Notes: generated from the letters alone by a model not told the origin. A DNA stretch of 64,000 nt from Dichetophora obliterata (GCA_963920525.1 OY986437.1:100243138-100307137), one strand, 5' to 3'. Counted from the stretch's first letter, positions 11,840-23,882 are shown. Made by a program: numbers and translations.

Positions 11840-12439
11840 CTAGTACAAAAGCCTGTCCTACGAAAGGTCCTCCGCACACTTCCTTTTTGGAGCCATTTAC
11901 CGAAAGCACTTTTTCTCCTTTTAGAGCTTGATTTTTTATTCACTTGATTTTTGCAAAATACAAATATACCGATTTAAAAAACACTTTCAGTATTGAAGCA
12001 GTGTTGAAAAATTAGGTCAAGTGTAAAAGTGCAAAATGCCGAGTTTGGTAACAATCATATTCGTAGCAGCTCAGGTGTCGTTTCGCGGCTGATACAATAA
12101 CATTTTTTGCTACAATCCATCAAAAGAATTTCAATAAATTCATCACAACTTTTAAATAAAAGGATGAAAAAAGAGGTAGTTAGATCAAAAATGTACTATT
12201 GCAAAACCCAATATTTTCACTGATAAGTATCAAATGTATTTTCTGTGCATACTTTCAGGCTGAACATTTTTCAGAACTTGTAAAATTATTTTACTGCCAA
12301 CAAATAATTACAATTTGAGAAATACTGTGTGCGGAGCAGCATGCTGGCCTTTTATGTATTAAAATGTGCATACTTTCAGGCTGAACAGTTTGAGAGATAT
12401 TGGACACGGAGCAGCTTGCTTGCCTTTTATATATTAAGA
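11840..12439 (-). mobile_element. Helitron, same family as 45754-47830
   Basis: Read on the minus strand it starts A|TC with tcttaatatataaaaggcaa (12439) and ends gacaggcttttgtactag|T (11840). It matches the Helitron at 45754-47830 at both ends, including the cagcctgaaagtatgca block, ggtcaagtgtaaaagtgc and the 3' subterminal region. The 5' end is partly duplicated (second start near 12367). About 600 bp, non-coding. Confidence 0.75.
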
Positions 12440-13782
12440 TGAGTAAAACTTACGAAATAAAGTCAGTTGTCGCTGTTCAACTGAAACAGTAATAAAAGAG
12501 TTTGAGTTGGTGCATTTGCTGCCACAACTAAGAGGAAAGTATTTAAAATAAACTGAATAATGATATTCAGTGATATGGAAAATGATATTTTGTTTTTATA
12601 AAATCTGGGATACACTATCATAATATAAAAAATTTGAACGAGATGGACATAGCTGATGATAAAATCACTGAAATAAAACTATAATTTTGAAAACCAATCA
12701 AACTCGCCAATTAATGAAAATAATTGATATGGGAATTTTGAAAATTTCTTGAATTAATGGGAAACAATGAAAATTTTCGTTTTTACAATTAAAATAATTG
12801 TTGTACCATTGAAGTTTAAAATGTTTGTTGCTAAAAATTAAACTAATATTTCAGAATCTAGTTTTAAAATTTTATTTTTAAAGTGAAAATAAACGCTTCA
12901 TTATTTAATTTTAAAATGTTCGTAAAATTAAAATAAACATTAGAAGTTCAAAATCTGGGTTTAACTTTTTTAAAGGTGGCACGTTTCTGCCACTTTTGAA
13001 AAAGTTGTTTTCTCTGGGTAATATTATTCACGTATGCCTATATCTTACCTTCTTCAACACCTGCTGAATACTGGAAGCTGTCTACTTATATTCAAAACAT
13101 AGGTATAAATCAGCAGCAAAATCGTTTGTTAAATTTTATGCTCTTGACGATTTCGAAAGAATCTTATTTTTGCACTGTAGGAAATTTTTAGAATTTTTTG
13201 GTATAAAGTCAAAAAGTAAAAATGCTATTTTAAAATTTTTTGTTTACTATCCCATAGAAACTCATTAAAACCCGGGAGTGTGCACTTTGTTTTTGTCAAA
13301 ACTGACCAAATTTAAAATACTTGTTTTTTTAAGCTTAATTTGGAAGTGCCATACATACTCGTAAAGTGAAATAAAATATTAATTGAAGCCAAAAATATGA
13401 ATTATAGTATAAGTGATATGTACTTTATTTTGGTACAATCAAAAGATCAATAAATTTCAACAGTTTCTAAAAAGTCGCGTTTTTGTGTTGAGAAAAAAAA
13501 CTTTTTTTATAAACTTTGGGTAAGCCTACAAAATTTTCGTTAAGTTCGGTCAACCTACAGTAAGCGTAAATATTAAAAGTATAATATAGTTGAACTTTGC
13601 TGTTAATATTGCGATGCACTTCTTGTGCACTTTTTGAGAAAATTAATGTTTTTTTATGCAACCTCTACGTAACATATTTTGAACTTTTTGATGTTCGGAT
13701 CAAAAAAAAAGGGGAAGACAGTAAAAATGCTGCTGTGTACAGTTTTCTGTCATAAAAGTACCAAATGTCATAAAAGTACCAA
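12440..13782. other. Non-coding DNA, nothing recognised
   Basis: AT-rich with homopolymer tracts. Short frames have no domain features. The repeated word cataaaagtaccaaa at about 13750-13785 is a minor tandem just before the ribozyme element. Confidence 0.4.
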
Positions 13783-13956
13783 AAAATTATGTTGATTTTA
13801 TATGATTTAAATACAAATTCTAAATGTTTGATAGTTTAAATCATACTTGATTTTAAATACAAATTCTAGTTGTTTGATAGCTTAAAAACAATTAATTGTT
13901 CTAACGAATCTTTCCAAAGAAACAACAACAACTTTTTTCAATATCAAAAGGAAAAA

Positions 13957-14019
13957 ATCACTAGCTGATTTTATTGCAATTTCGGCCCTGCTAAAGGCTT
14001 CATCAGAAATCTTTGTGAT
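13957..14019 (-). ncRNA. Type I hammerhead ribozyme, locus 2 left
   Basis: On the minus strand: ATCAC (14019-14015) and GTGAT (13961-13957) form outer stem I; GATTT pairs fully with AAATC; CTGATGA at 14006-14000; stem II GCC/GGC with loop tttagcag; GAAA; stem III ATT-GC-AAT; predicted cleavage after an A. The 10.1-11.1 position is A-C. Confidence 0.8.
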
Positions 14020-14530
14020 ACCCGTGCAAGCGCGCACTAGCGCACTGCACCACAGAGGCAATGAGATTTTAAGTGTCAATTTCTAAGTTTTTCTCCCATT
14101 TCATATTTGCACATTTGTTGTTGTATTTTTGCTTTACTTCAGTCTTTATGCTTATGTTATTATTATGGAGTTCTACAGCCTTTAAGAATTTTCCACTAAC
14201 AAAGCAAGGTTACTGAAGTTGTTTTTAAGATTTTTTCTGATATATTTTCAGCTTGTTTCTGTTTAGTCGTGCTCTACCATTTGATTAAAGTTTTTTTCTA
14301 AATGACCTTGTTATTTATTATGTTGATTTTATATGAATTAAATACAAATCCTTAATGTTTGATAGCTTAAATCATACTTGATTTTAAACACAAATTCTAG
14401 TTGTTTAATAGTTTAAAGCAAAAATACAACAACAAATATGAAAATATGAAATAGGAGAAAAACTAAGAAATTGACACTTAAAATCTCATTGCCTCTGTGG
14501 TGCAGTGCGCTAGTGCGCGCTTGCACGGGT

Positions 14531-14593
14531 ATCACAAAGATTTCTGATGAAGCCTTTAGCAGGGCCGAAATTGCAATAAAATCAGCAATTGAT
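14531..14593 (+). ncRNA. Type I hammerhead ribozyme, locus 2 right
   Basis: ATCAC (14531-14535) faces TTGAT (14589-14593), so outer stem I keeps four of five pairs. GATTT (14539-14543) pairs fully with AAATC (14579-14583). CTGATGA is at 14544-14550 and GAAA at 14567-14570, with stem II GCC/GGC between them. Inverted relative to the copy at 13957-14019. Confidence 0.75.
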
Positions 14594-14745
14594 TTTTCCT
14601 TTAGATATTGAGAAAACGTTGTTGTTGTTGTTGTTGTTTCTTTGGAAAGATTCGTTAGAACAATTAATTGTTCCAACATTGACCTTAATCTCAATAAACG
14701 ATTTTAAACCATCAAACAACTAGAATTTGTATTTAAAATTTCTAG

Positions 14746-16083
14746 GAGGAAATTTCTAAATTTCAAAAACAAGTTTGTTTCTTCACCGACTTTATAATAC
14801 GATCGTTTGCTAAGTTAGAAGTCAGCTAGCGTTAGCAGGCGATTTATCTGGAAGGCCAATGTTGGCCTTCTATTTACACTTGGAAGGAGGATTTTTGAGT
14901 TGGAAAGCGATTTTCGACGTTTTATCTTTCATCAGCTTTAATTTTACTTCATCATCAGTCGATAATTTGCAATAATTTTGACCTCGTCTCTACAAAATCG
15001 TGTGTGGGAGGTGGAAGATTGGAGAACAGACGACGAGACTGATGGGAGGATGAAGATGAAGAAATGCTAGTGTCGGTTCGTCAGAGGTACAAAATGTTCC
15101 CGCGAATTAATATGGATAAATGGGACGACACTGTTTTTTATTCCGCTTTCGCATAACAAAACCCACCGCCGCGCAAATTCTAGCACTCAATGATAGTGAT
15201 TTGAAATTTACCGAATTTCAAATATTGTATTGAATTGAAATAGTGCATCCTAATAACAAAATGATGATTGGTATTATTGGTCAATTAAAGGTTACGGTAC
15301 ATTCGGCCAATAACGCAACTTTTGATTTTGCTGCGGTTCTGCGCATTAGGTTCGATGAAGATAGCGATTGCTGATTTTGTTGGAGTGTCTGCTTCGTCTA
15401 TTTGCCGTATTTTGCCGCGGGTAGCCAAAGCAGGAAAGCCAGGAACCGAACAAGAAATATCTGAAGGTACATATAAACAGTCTGTGTTTTTATTATAAAA
15501 GTAGCTGATATATTATTATTTATTTTGTTTAGCATCAACGGCATTTTACAAAATCGCAAAATTTCCACGCACTATCGGTACAATTGCTTGTACTTACATT
15601 CGGATACAATCCCCGTGTGGCGAACATGCTGAGGTTTATCGAAACCGAAAAGGTTGGTTTTCATTCAACGTGCAAACGGTAGTGTCCGCTAATTTAAAAG
15701 TGCTCGACATAGTTGCTCGTTGGCCTGGGTCAACACATGACCAGACTATTTTTAACAATTCGGTGTTGAAGCGTAAATTATAATTTGTCTGTAAATTTGT
15801 GCTACAGACAAACCGTTTTTATTTTGAATTTTATTATTTTTTTCTTTTTGTGTCAAAATCTAGTTCTAACTTTCCATCAAAATGTGTCAAATTCTTAGAA
15901 AAATAAAATTTCCCATTGGGAAAAAACTACTTCTATGTTAACTCTAGAATTCGTCTTCCAAATCAGAAGCTATAGTGAAGAAACATAAATATTTAGCAGG
16001 AGTTCTAAAATTCAGAATCCCTTCTATATTTAGCAGTCTTCCACGATATAGCATTAGATTTAGCAGGAGGTGAAGAAACTGAT
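14746..16083 (+). mobile_element. PIF/Harbinger transposon remnant
   Basis: The insertion separates gtatttaaaat (14745) from ttaaactatcaaac (16084), which are close together in intact ribozyme units, and about 10 bases of the host unit are missing. Both ends carry gtttcttcacc in inverted orientation near the borders (about 14772 and 16068), a weak TIR signal. The interior encodes a broken HARBI1-type nuclease. No clean 3-bp duplication remains. Confidence 0.65.
15120..15783 (+). pseudogene. HARBI1-like (DDE_Tnp_4) transposase, degraded
   Basis: Fragments in several frames read like a Harbinger nuclease. FRFRITKPTAAQILAL (about 15140-15190) matches the family's N-terminal region. LLRFCALGSMKIAIADFVGV and SICRILPRVAKA (15340-15435) match the helix-turn-helix. 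FYKIAKFP, IRIQSP, GEHAEVYRNRKGWFSFNVQ and ARWPGSTHDQTIFNNS (15540-15770) match the DDE core, including the conserved WPGSTHD. Frameshifts and stops separate the parts, and a stop follows shortly after the last block, so the C-terminal catalytic region is absent. In intact elements this protein cuts and pastes the transposon in the nucleus with a Myb/SANT partner. Confidence 0.85.
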
Positions 16084-16136
16084 CCTTAAACTATCAAACA
16101 TTTAGACTTTGTATTTAAATCATATAAAATCAACAT
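16084..16136 (+). mobile_element. Right terminal fragment of the ribozyme element
   Basis: It continues the inverted arm that stops at 14745: ttaaactatcaaacattt, then ttgtatttaaatcatataaa and atcaacat. It closes the locus 2 fold-back structure. Confidence 0.7.
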
Positions 16137-17221
16137 GATTTCAAAGATTTTCAATTCACTTCGATTTATTATTATTTTTCTACATAAAGCTTTCAGAAAG
16201 CTTTCAAAAGCATTAACGTTTGATTTTTTCAGTAAAAAGCAGTAAACTTAACCCATAAATGCAAGCAGTTTAAGTTTTGTTCTTTTGGCCATCAGTGTCC
16301 TAGAGTTACAAGCTAATTTTACTATACATAATTTGACAAGTTATTTGAAAACCATGACAAAGAACAGAAAAAAATTTAATGAAAACCACGTCTACATAGT
16401 GACTTCATAAATACTGTAAAATCTCCTGTGTATCCAAAAAGTAGTGCAATGACTTCAAATTTTGCAAAAAAGTTTGAATCTTTACTATGCATTCGATGCT
16501 AGGAAATTGGTTAAAAATTGAAAATTCCGTCCACCTTCCATGCAATGTGACGTTATTACAAAAGTCAAACCTTTACATCAAAAAAAAAAAATGCTTCGTA
16601 CTATGTACAAAACAATTATTATATTCTACAAAGCTGTTTGTTCTTTTCAGCCTACGAACGACTTTGTGAATAATACAAATGACCTTTTGTACATTGTACA
16701 AAGAAATATTTGTATATTTCACAAACGCATTCATTTCATCTACAAAGATACAAACAAATGTTCGAACGCTGCTACCACCGCTTCACAAATTTATACATTA
16801 TAGATTTTTACAAACTAGCGTTTGTAGAATGTACAAAGTTACGAATTCAAAAATTTTTTTTCATGTGGCCAACACTACAAACGTTTGTGCTATGTACAAA
16901 ACATTTGTACATTCTACGAATAGCCTCTGTTTGACTTTCTACAAAGATTTTATTTGTAATTTTATCCTAAATTTTTTTTGGGTGTATAAATACCAACAAA
17001 AATTAAAGTTGATAAACTTGATATTGTGCACATATGCTTTAATAAATAAAAATAACTCAAAAAGAGCTTACATTTGCATCTCCATGAGAGATAATCTGAT
17101 AGAAGAAATTTAAAACACAAGTTGAAAATAATATCTTACTTTCATTTATAAAAAAACAGGCGAAGGCAAACCAGTAATGAACGATTTTACAAATATTTTT
17201 GTACACTACAATATGTACACA
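16137..17221. other. Non-coding DNA with a tacaaa-rich dyad cluster
   Basis: Between about 16590 and 16950 words such as tgtacaaa, ttctacaaa and tttgtaca recur on both strands roughly every 20-50 bases, for example gtacattgtacaaag near 16690 and tgtacaaaacatttgtacat near 16893. The overlapping frames here (up to 144 codons) are products of these repeats. No gene is supported. Confidence 0.4.
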
Positions 17222-19185
17222 TCTATATATATAAAAATGGATGTATGTATGTGGGTATGTGGGTATGTGGCCAAAACCGCTGAACCGATCTTTATTAAAT
17301 TTTCAGGGAACCTGAAGCTACTTCTTGAGAGTGTTCCTGTGCGGTTTGGTAACGATTGGAAGAGAGGTCGTGGTACCTCCCATACAAGCCAAATTTGCGC
17401 TTTTGATCACAAACCAAAAAATCGATCGTAAAAAACTAAGATTTAGTAATTTTGTTCAGATGGTTACTGTCGGTAACTGTACAAAAAATGGGCGTGGTCA
17501 CAAAATACATACGCCCACTTTTTCGAAATCCTGACAATTCCGGAGTTTTACACCTTTTTATAGTGAAACTTGCTATGTAAGTGCTCCAAGAGGCATTCAC
17601 GATACATAAATGTTTTCACGCCCACTTTTACCGCCCACAAATTAATATCTGTGCATATAAAAATGAATCTAGATTTGTTCGGATGCTTAAAACTTGAAAA
17701 TGACTTGACCAAATTAGATACTTCCTTCTACGGGTTTGTTCGTAACTGCTACGCAAAGGTTTAGAAAAAAATAATGCCACACCCCCTCCTATCGCCCACA
17801 AATCAATAAAAATGCTGTAATTAAGACGGTTTTGGTCGTATTAAACTAAAATTTGGTAGATGAGTTCGTATGATAGCTGCAATTAACTTTAATAAAAATG
17901 GGCGTGGTGACACTTCATCTACGCCTACTTTTAAGAAAATATCAAAATACTTCGAAACTATTGGTCCTTTTGAGCTCAAATTTTGTAAGTGGCTTTGCTT
18001 TGAGTACGAGATGGTTTAAGAAAAAATGCCACCTTTTACCTCCCACAAATATATAAAAAATTTGTGTTATCGAATAGCTTAAGAGTTATGGGTCGCACAG
18101 CTTAGAAATTCGGTATTCGACCACAATTTAGACGTACCTTTTCAGTGATGAAATTTTATGGGAGTTGGGCAAGGGGGTGGGGGAAACTACCATACAACCC
18201 AAATTTGCGGTATCGAATAGCTTTGAAGTTATAGTCCACACAGCTTTGGAATTGAATTTTTGACCTCAATTTACACATGCAGTTTCAATGATTTCATTTT
18301 ATGGGCGTTGGACAGGGGGCGTGACATCTCCCTTACAACCCAAATTTACGATATCGAGTTGCTTTGAAGTAATAGGTTGACAGCGTAAGAATTCGGTATT
18401 CGACCTTAATGTATACATGCACTTTCATTACTTACATTTTATTGGCGTAGGGCAAAGGGGAGTCGCATTTCCCATACAACCCAACTTTATGCTATCAAAT
18501 TGCTATGGAGTTATAGGTCGCACAACGCCTGAATTCAGTATTCGGCCTCAATGTTCACATGCAGTTTCATTCATTTAATTTTATATTCATTGGTACGAGT
18601 GGCGTGGCACCTCCCATTTAACGTAAATTTGCGATATCGAATATCACTGAAGTTATAGGTCGCACATCGTCAGAATTCACTATTCGACCAAAATTGACAC
18701 ATGCAGATTTACTGATAAAATTTTTTAGAGTTTGTCGGGGGGAAGCGTGACACCTCCAACTTAACCCAAATTTGCGATATCGAATAGCTTTGGAGTTATG
18801 GGTAACTCAACCTCGGAATTCAGTATTCGACCACAATTTACAAATGCAGTTTCATTCGTAATTTTTTATGGGCATAGGAAAAAGGGGAGTGGCACCTCCC
18901 ATACAAGCCAAATTTGTGCTATCGAATAGTTTTGGTATTAGAGAAGTAGAATTCGGTATTCGACCTACATGTACACATGCAGTTTAATTGATTATGAGCG
19001 GCGATTAAGAGGGCGTGTCACTTCCCATACAACCCAAATTTGTTATATCGAATAGCTTTGTGGATATAGGCCGCACAGTCTCGGAATTCAGTATTCGACC
19101 TCAATTTAGATATGCTGTGTAACTGATAACATTTTTTGGGCATTTGACAAGGGAGAGTGGCAGCAACGCGCCGGGTTTCAGCTAG
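17222..19185 (+). mobile_element. Non-autonomous Helitron, complete
   Basis: It starts A|TC at 17222 (tctatatatataaaaatgga, then an aaccgctgaaccgatc block) and ends gccgggtttcagctag|T at 19185, so it sits between A and T with no duplication, as Helitrons do. The interior holds blocks shared with the element at 9009-11670 and a tandem array at 18049-19130. No Rep or helicase domain is encoded, so mobilisation would need an autonomous relative. Confidence 0.8.
18049..19130 (+). repeat. About 141-bp tandem repeat, eight copies
   Basis: The core (acaacccaaatttgcgatat, cgaatagctttgaagttata, gaattcRgtattcgacc, acatgcagtttcat) recurs starting near 18049, 18190, 18333, 18475, 18616, 18759, 18900 and 19027. 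Copies are diverged from one another, so the amplification is not recent. Confidence 0.8.
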
Positions 19186-20589
19186 TTAATGTATAAAATT
19201 AACAGATGGTAACAACAAATTTTTCGATGAAAAAAAAACATCTTAAAAATATGCCCAAAAGCATCAGATATGCCCCCTTAAAAGAAAAAAAAAATCTTAG
19301 TTTAAGATTTTGTGACAAATTATCCTTGGCTGACCTTCGTATCACATACAGTATACAGAATTAAAATCAAGCCAGAAAAGATTGCTTTTTGCAAACATAA
19401 AATCGAATATATAATTTTCCTTTGCCCCAAGTTATTTGCAATGATAAAGGAAAACAGTGCATGAAATAAGGTTGATTTAAATTTAATCCCCACAATAAAT
19501 TTTCACAATTTGCTACATTGTTAAGAATGAACAGAAATAAAAAAAACATTACAAAAATACTGGAATCAACTCAGAAAACGTTGATTGTTTCCTTTGCTAC
19601 AGCGAGCACGACATCAATTTTATTCTTGTAAGTGTGTGTGTCTATTTTTGCACTGATTTTAAATGTCAACACAAACAAAACAAGCATTAAGAATGAACAA
19701 TGGTAAAGCAAACATTTTAACACAAACCAAACAAAGAAAAAAAAAATAAAAATATATAAAACCCATGGCGTATGAGTAACATTTAAAATTTTCAATATTC
19801 ATTCACACACAAAAAAAAATCACGCTTTTGAAAGCTTTTAAAGCTTGTTTGACTGCTTTTCCATTTTTCACTTTGTTGTGTTGTGGCTAGAGAAAAGTAA
19901 GCAATGCATTTGTCAGCGAGTGTGTGTGTGTTTGTGTGTATGTGTGTGTCGTGCAAGCATCACCCAGTGCGTTTTTGGTTGCCTCTGGAAACGGCGCCAA
20001 TTGAACTGAGCTTAAAAAGGAACGAATTTTTGTGGAGTTTAAGTTTTTGTGTTATATTTTTTATGCGCACTTTATGCTCATGCTTTTATTTTTCTGTTCT
20101 TTGTCGGTAAAGCAGTGAAGCTTATCGATTTGTTTGTCATTATTTTTTGGTTTTTACATCATGAGTATTTGTGTTGTTGTTCTTGTTGTTGGCGGTGGTA
20201 ATGGTGTGTATTAATATATTGTTGGTGTGTGTGTGTGTGTTTTGTTAAGAGTGAGTCTGTCGCTAAAATGTGTGAGTATGAGTGCATCTGAGCGTTGTTA
20301 AGTTGCTGTTATTGATGATGATTATGTTGCTGCTGTTTAATGAGCCATTTAGAAATATCAACGTTTTGCAGTTTGGAAAAAATTGTTATTTAGAAATTTC
20401 TCCAAGAATTACAAAAGCATATTATTTTGAAATGTCAGTCTATATGAATTACTGAAATAGAAACATTTTCTATGTAAAACGAAAAAATTATAAAAATAAG
20501 GTAATTTTTTTTTTGAATCTTAATATTCACTTTAAATTTTTTAAAGCCATTGTAAATTTGCACCCTTACTAAACTAGTCCGAAATTTTA
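19186..20589. other. Non-coding DNA with GT microsatellites
   Basis: Imperfect (GT)n tracts lie at about 19919-19950 and 20222-20241. Short frames on either strand have no domain features. Nothing else recognised. Confidence 0.4.
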
Positions 20590-21213
20590 ACTGAACAAAT
20601 ATTATAAAAGCATTGTTGTCCGTAGCTTAACGGAAACTGGAGCTTAAGCTTAAGTTGGGCTTTGTTAAGTTTTTATAAACACAAATCACTTTATTTTTTA
20701 ATGGTAAAAAAACCTTTTAAGAGCAAATACATAATGACTATAACTTAACACACCACATTTCAACCCGAGAAAAAACTTCAGCGTTTGAACAGTGGTCGAA
20801 CATGGGCCGGACAGTCGTAAAAGGGTCGACAATGGTCAACAAATCTGTCCTTAGCATCATTGCTTTAGTTATATCCAAAATCATGTGTAATCCAACGTTA
20901 GCTTACCAGCGGACGCAATGTTTACATACGGTACACTTGTACCAGTGAGAACTTCAGCAAATATGTGATACATATGTTTACATATTTGGTACCAGTGAGA
21001 ACTTTAGGAAATATGTCATCATTACTAAACAACTCTCTGCATTAGCTAATTTAGAAACAGCACAAAAAGTGGCCGCTTTATTTATTTTCATTAAGATTAG
21101 TGAAACAGTTTTGTATTAATATTATGTTAGAATTTTTTCAACAATAATGTTCAAAAATATTAATATAAAGTTTTTTTCCTCCAGACCTGAGCAAAGCCGG
21201 GATATTCAGCTAG
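20590..21213 (+). mobile_element. Probable Helitron 3' end
   Basis: The sequence ends aagccgggatattcagctag|T at 21213, a CTAG terminus like those of the other Helitrons here. The 5' end was not located and the start given is a lower bound only. Non-coding. Confidence 0.4.
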
Positions 21214-21943
21214 TTTGTTATAAGATATTTTTTCGTATATCTCACGCATATAAAATTGCTTATGGGGTATATTAACTTTTTCACACCGCTTTCAAAGCCG
21301 ATAAGGAGGCGTGGCTGCTATAGAAAAGTATGTAAAAGCTTTACAAATAAAGATCATGTTCTAAAATGAGAAAAATCGGATGAAAACCATGCTTAACTCC
21401 CATACAAATTGTACTTTATTAAATAGGTAAAATCTCTTTAAATTGCACAAAAATTTATATATTGACTTAAAATTTTGCACATATGCTTTAACCTGTAATA
21501 TATATTTTATGTATGAAATTTGTAAGAATGCAATGAAAACCACGTCTACCTCCCATACAAAGTGACTTTATGAAATCAGTAAATTTCCTTAAATTCCACA
21601 AAAATGTGACGTCATCATAATAGTAAAACCTTTATAAATTCCAAAAACATAAATGTTTAAACTTGATACTGTTGATACTTAAGCTGTAATAAATATAAAG
21701 GAAATGTGGATAAAAACCACGTCTTATAAAAGTGTCGTCACCAAACTAATACAACATTCAGTACTTCGAATAAACCAAAATACGGCCGTTGGGGGGTATT
21801 TAAACTTCGCTCCAGTTGAAGATATTTACTTACTAGTCTATAAAATATCGATAAAAAATCACTTTTTATTTCTGATTGAAAAAATAGCGAGCAAACAACT
21901 ATGGCTTTAAATTGACTGATCGATGACCATAATGGTTATTTTT
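21214..21943. other. Non-coding DNA with a loose ~165-bp repeat
   Basis: The word gaaaaccaYgtct recurs near 21376, 21535 and 21712, twice followed by cccatacaaa-type text; a further relative is at 16380. This resembles the internal repeats of Helitrons. No gene. Confidence 0.4.
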
Positions 21944-22185
21944 ATGTCGATAAGCAATAAAAGCTCGAGTTGACTTCAAAACTGAGTCAACAGAAATGAG
22001 TTATTGATGTTGCTCTGTTCCATGCTTATAGCCCTACAAAAACATCAGATGTGAAGCTTCTGGCGTGACCTTAGCTAAAGTTTTGACACAAAAACAAAAA
22101 ACCCTTTCATAGAACTTATACGGCGATTGAAAACTTTTTAGCATGATTCCACGAAACTGCCAAATGAGACTAAAGCTTTTCATAT
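21944..22185 (+). mobile_element. TIR element of the 'tctgtgtcgat' family, decayed copy
   Basis: It matches 54781-55033: gtcgataagcaataa near the start, a 'ctagctaaagttttgacRcaaaaacaaaa' type block and ccctttcatagaactta. The right terminus is eroded. Non-coding. Confidence 0.55.
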
Positions 22186-22366
22186 TTTATTTTATCATTC
22201 TAAACAAATTATATTTTTAATAAGTTCATGAGGCAACAGGTTGAAACAAGTTTTTTGTAGAACAATCCACCAAACAGACTAGACAACTGTTTCGTTGATA
22301 GCTAAATCAACTCTTCAGTGGTCTTTTGTGGCTTCGGCTAATAGGCCCAACTTCTGTTGAATGAAA

Positions 22367-22379
22367 GCAGAATTATTTG
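22367..22379 (+). repeat. Target-site duplication of the Jockey element, 5' copy
   Basis: gcagaattatttg, repeated exactly at 27459-27471 directly after the poly(A) tail. Confidence 0.95.
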
Positions 22380-22550
22380 GGAGTCTGACCGTGACTGCGA
22401 GACGAGCAACACGTACCGTGAATCAAGTGTCATACTAGCCCGTGCGAATTCCAAATAGAGAATTCAACAAATCATTATCATTTTTATTTTTTTTTCTCTT
22501 GGAGGTGCCAAGTATAATTAAAGTCCATCATAGAGTGGTCACACTTAAAA

Positions 22551-23882
22551 ATGAGTGAGCGCAATGCGCTAGATAATCCTACATTTAATAATGATCAAAA
22601 ATATGAAAGCAGAAACTTTAATAGAAAAAGAAAAACAGACGGCATGGTAGATGTTATCAATATGCCAAAAACTTGCAAAAACAACTATTATTCTATACTC
22701 GATGACGAGTTAGAAAACGAGTGCAATGAAGAAGTGTTTAAAAATTTTGAACAATATGTGCATAGCAACAACCTCAGCAACGATGCAGAGAGAGAAAAAA
22801 ATTACAAATACCGTAAACAAAAATATTTCATCAACAAGCGCAGCCCCCGCGGTCTCCGCTACTACCGTCACAAATTGCGAACACGATAACAGTAAAGCAA
22901 AAATAAATAAAAACAATAACAAAAACATTCCCCCCATAAACACTTTCGATATTGAATCAAAGAAAATAATTGAACTAATAAAGGACGGCCTGAATATAAA
23001 TCAATTTAAAATTAAAGAATACAATAAAAACAAACTAGCAGTTTTTTATCAAATTTCGAGGATTATAAAAGAGTTCGCGGATATTTGGAAAAAAGCAAAG
23101 TTAAATTCTTCTCTTATACACCTAAATGTCTAAAAATAAAAACCTACTTATTGAAAGGTTTAAACGCCAATACAGACACTAAAGAAATTTTCGACGAACT
23201 TTGCAACTTTCAGAACGATAATCTAAAAATTCTTAAAGTAAATCAATTTACTACCAAAAACTCCTTATTACAAAATACAACACTACCTATTTTTATGGTC
23301 CAAATAAGTGCAGAAAGCAACGTCAAAGAATTAAAAGCAATCAAAACCATTCTATACCACTGCATTAAATGGGAACTCATTCGCAAAGCTGAAATACCTC
23401 AATGCAGAAACTGCCAGAGTTTCTTCCACAGCGCAGCCAACTGCAACCTTTCACCAAGGTGTGTAAAATGCTGCGAGCCACACAAAACTGAAGACTGCCC
23501 ATCTTCGAAAGAAACCCCCATGGAGAAGGAAAAAATATATTGCGTCCTATGCAAAAAGTTTGGCCACCCAGCATCATACAAAGGCTGCGAGCGTTATAAA
23601 GAGCTTCAACAGAAAATTAGATTGAGAAAACAAAACCTTTCTGAAACTAAGAAAAACTTTACATCAAACTTTACTAACCCTAATATTAGCTATGCAAATG
23701 TAACTAAGCAATCTACAATTGATTTTAGTTCTTCTGCTAACCAAAATCGTCAAAGCTCTTTTCTAGATGAAATAAAAAATACAATGTTATCTCTAAGTAG
23801 GCAAATAATGGCACTTCAAAAACAACTTGATATGCAAGCAGCAAGAATCGATGTAATTTGTAATCTAGTAGACTCACCATAA
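22551..23882 (+). pseudogene. Jockey ORF1 (gag-like RNA-binding protein), two frameshifts
   Basis: Begins MSERNALDNPTF. A basic, asparagine-rich N-terminal part leads to the conserved Jockey gag region (KIKEYNKNKLA, YLLKGLNANTDTKEIFDEL), then three zinc knuckles: CX2CX4HX4C (CRNCQSFFHSAANC), CX2CX3HX4C (CVKCCEPHKTEDC) and CX2CX4HX6C (CVLCKKFGHPASYKGC), and a C-terminal helical segment. In the family this protein coats the RNA to form the RNP. The frame changes once near the A-run at 22795-22802 and back near the T-run at 23041-23047. The stop is at 23880-23882. It could be intact in the true genome if those runs are sequencing errors. Confidence 0.9.

Larger units (their letters stand above)
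13783..14745 (-). mobile_element. Hammerhead-ribozyme element, fold-back copy (left part)
   Basis: One unit runs from about 13790 to 14330 with the ribozyme on the minus strand. The start of a second unit follows (14331-14418), then an inverted partial unit (14419-14745) with its ribozyme on the plus strand. The right arm stops abruptly at 14745 and resumes at 16084, because a PIF/Harbinger remnant was inserted. Sequence is clearly older than the array at 49429-53280. Confidence 0.7.

Noticed and set aside
16487..17113. Overlapping ORFs in the tacaaa-rich region
   Set aside because: Three frames are open at once because the repeated words avoid stops; the peptides are low in information.
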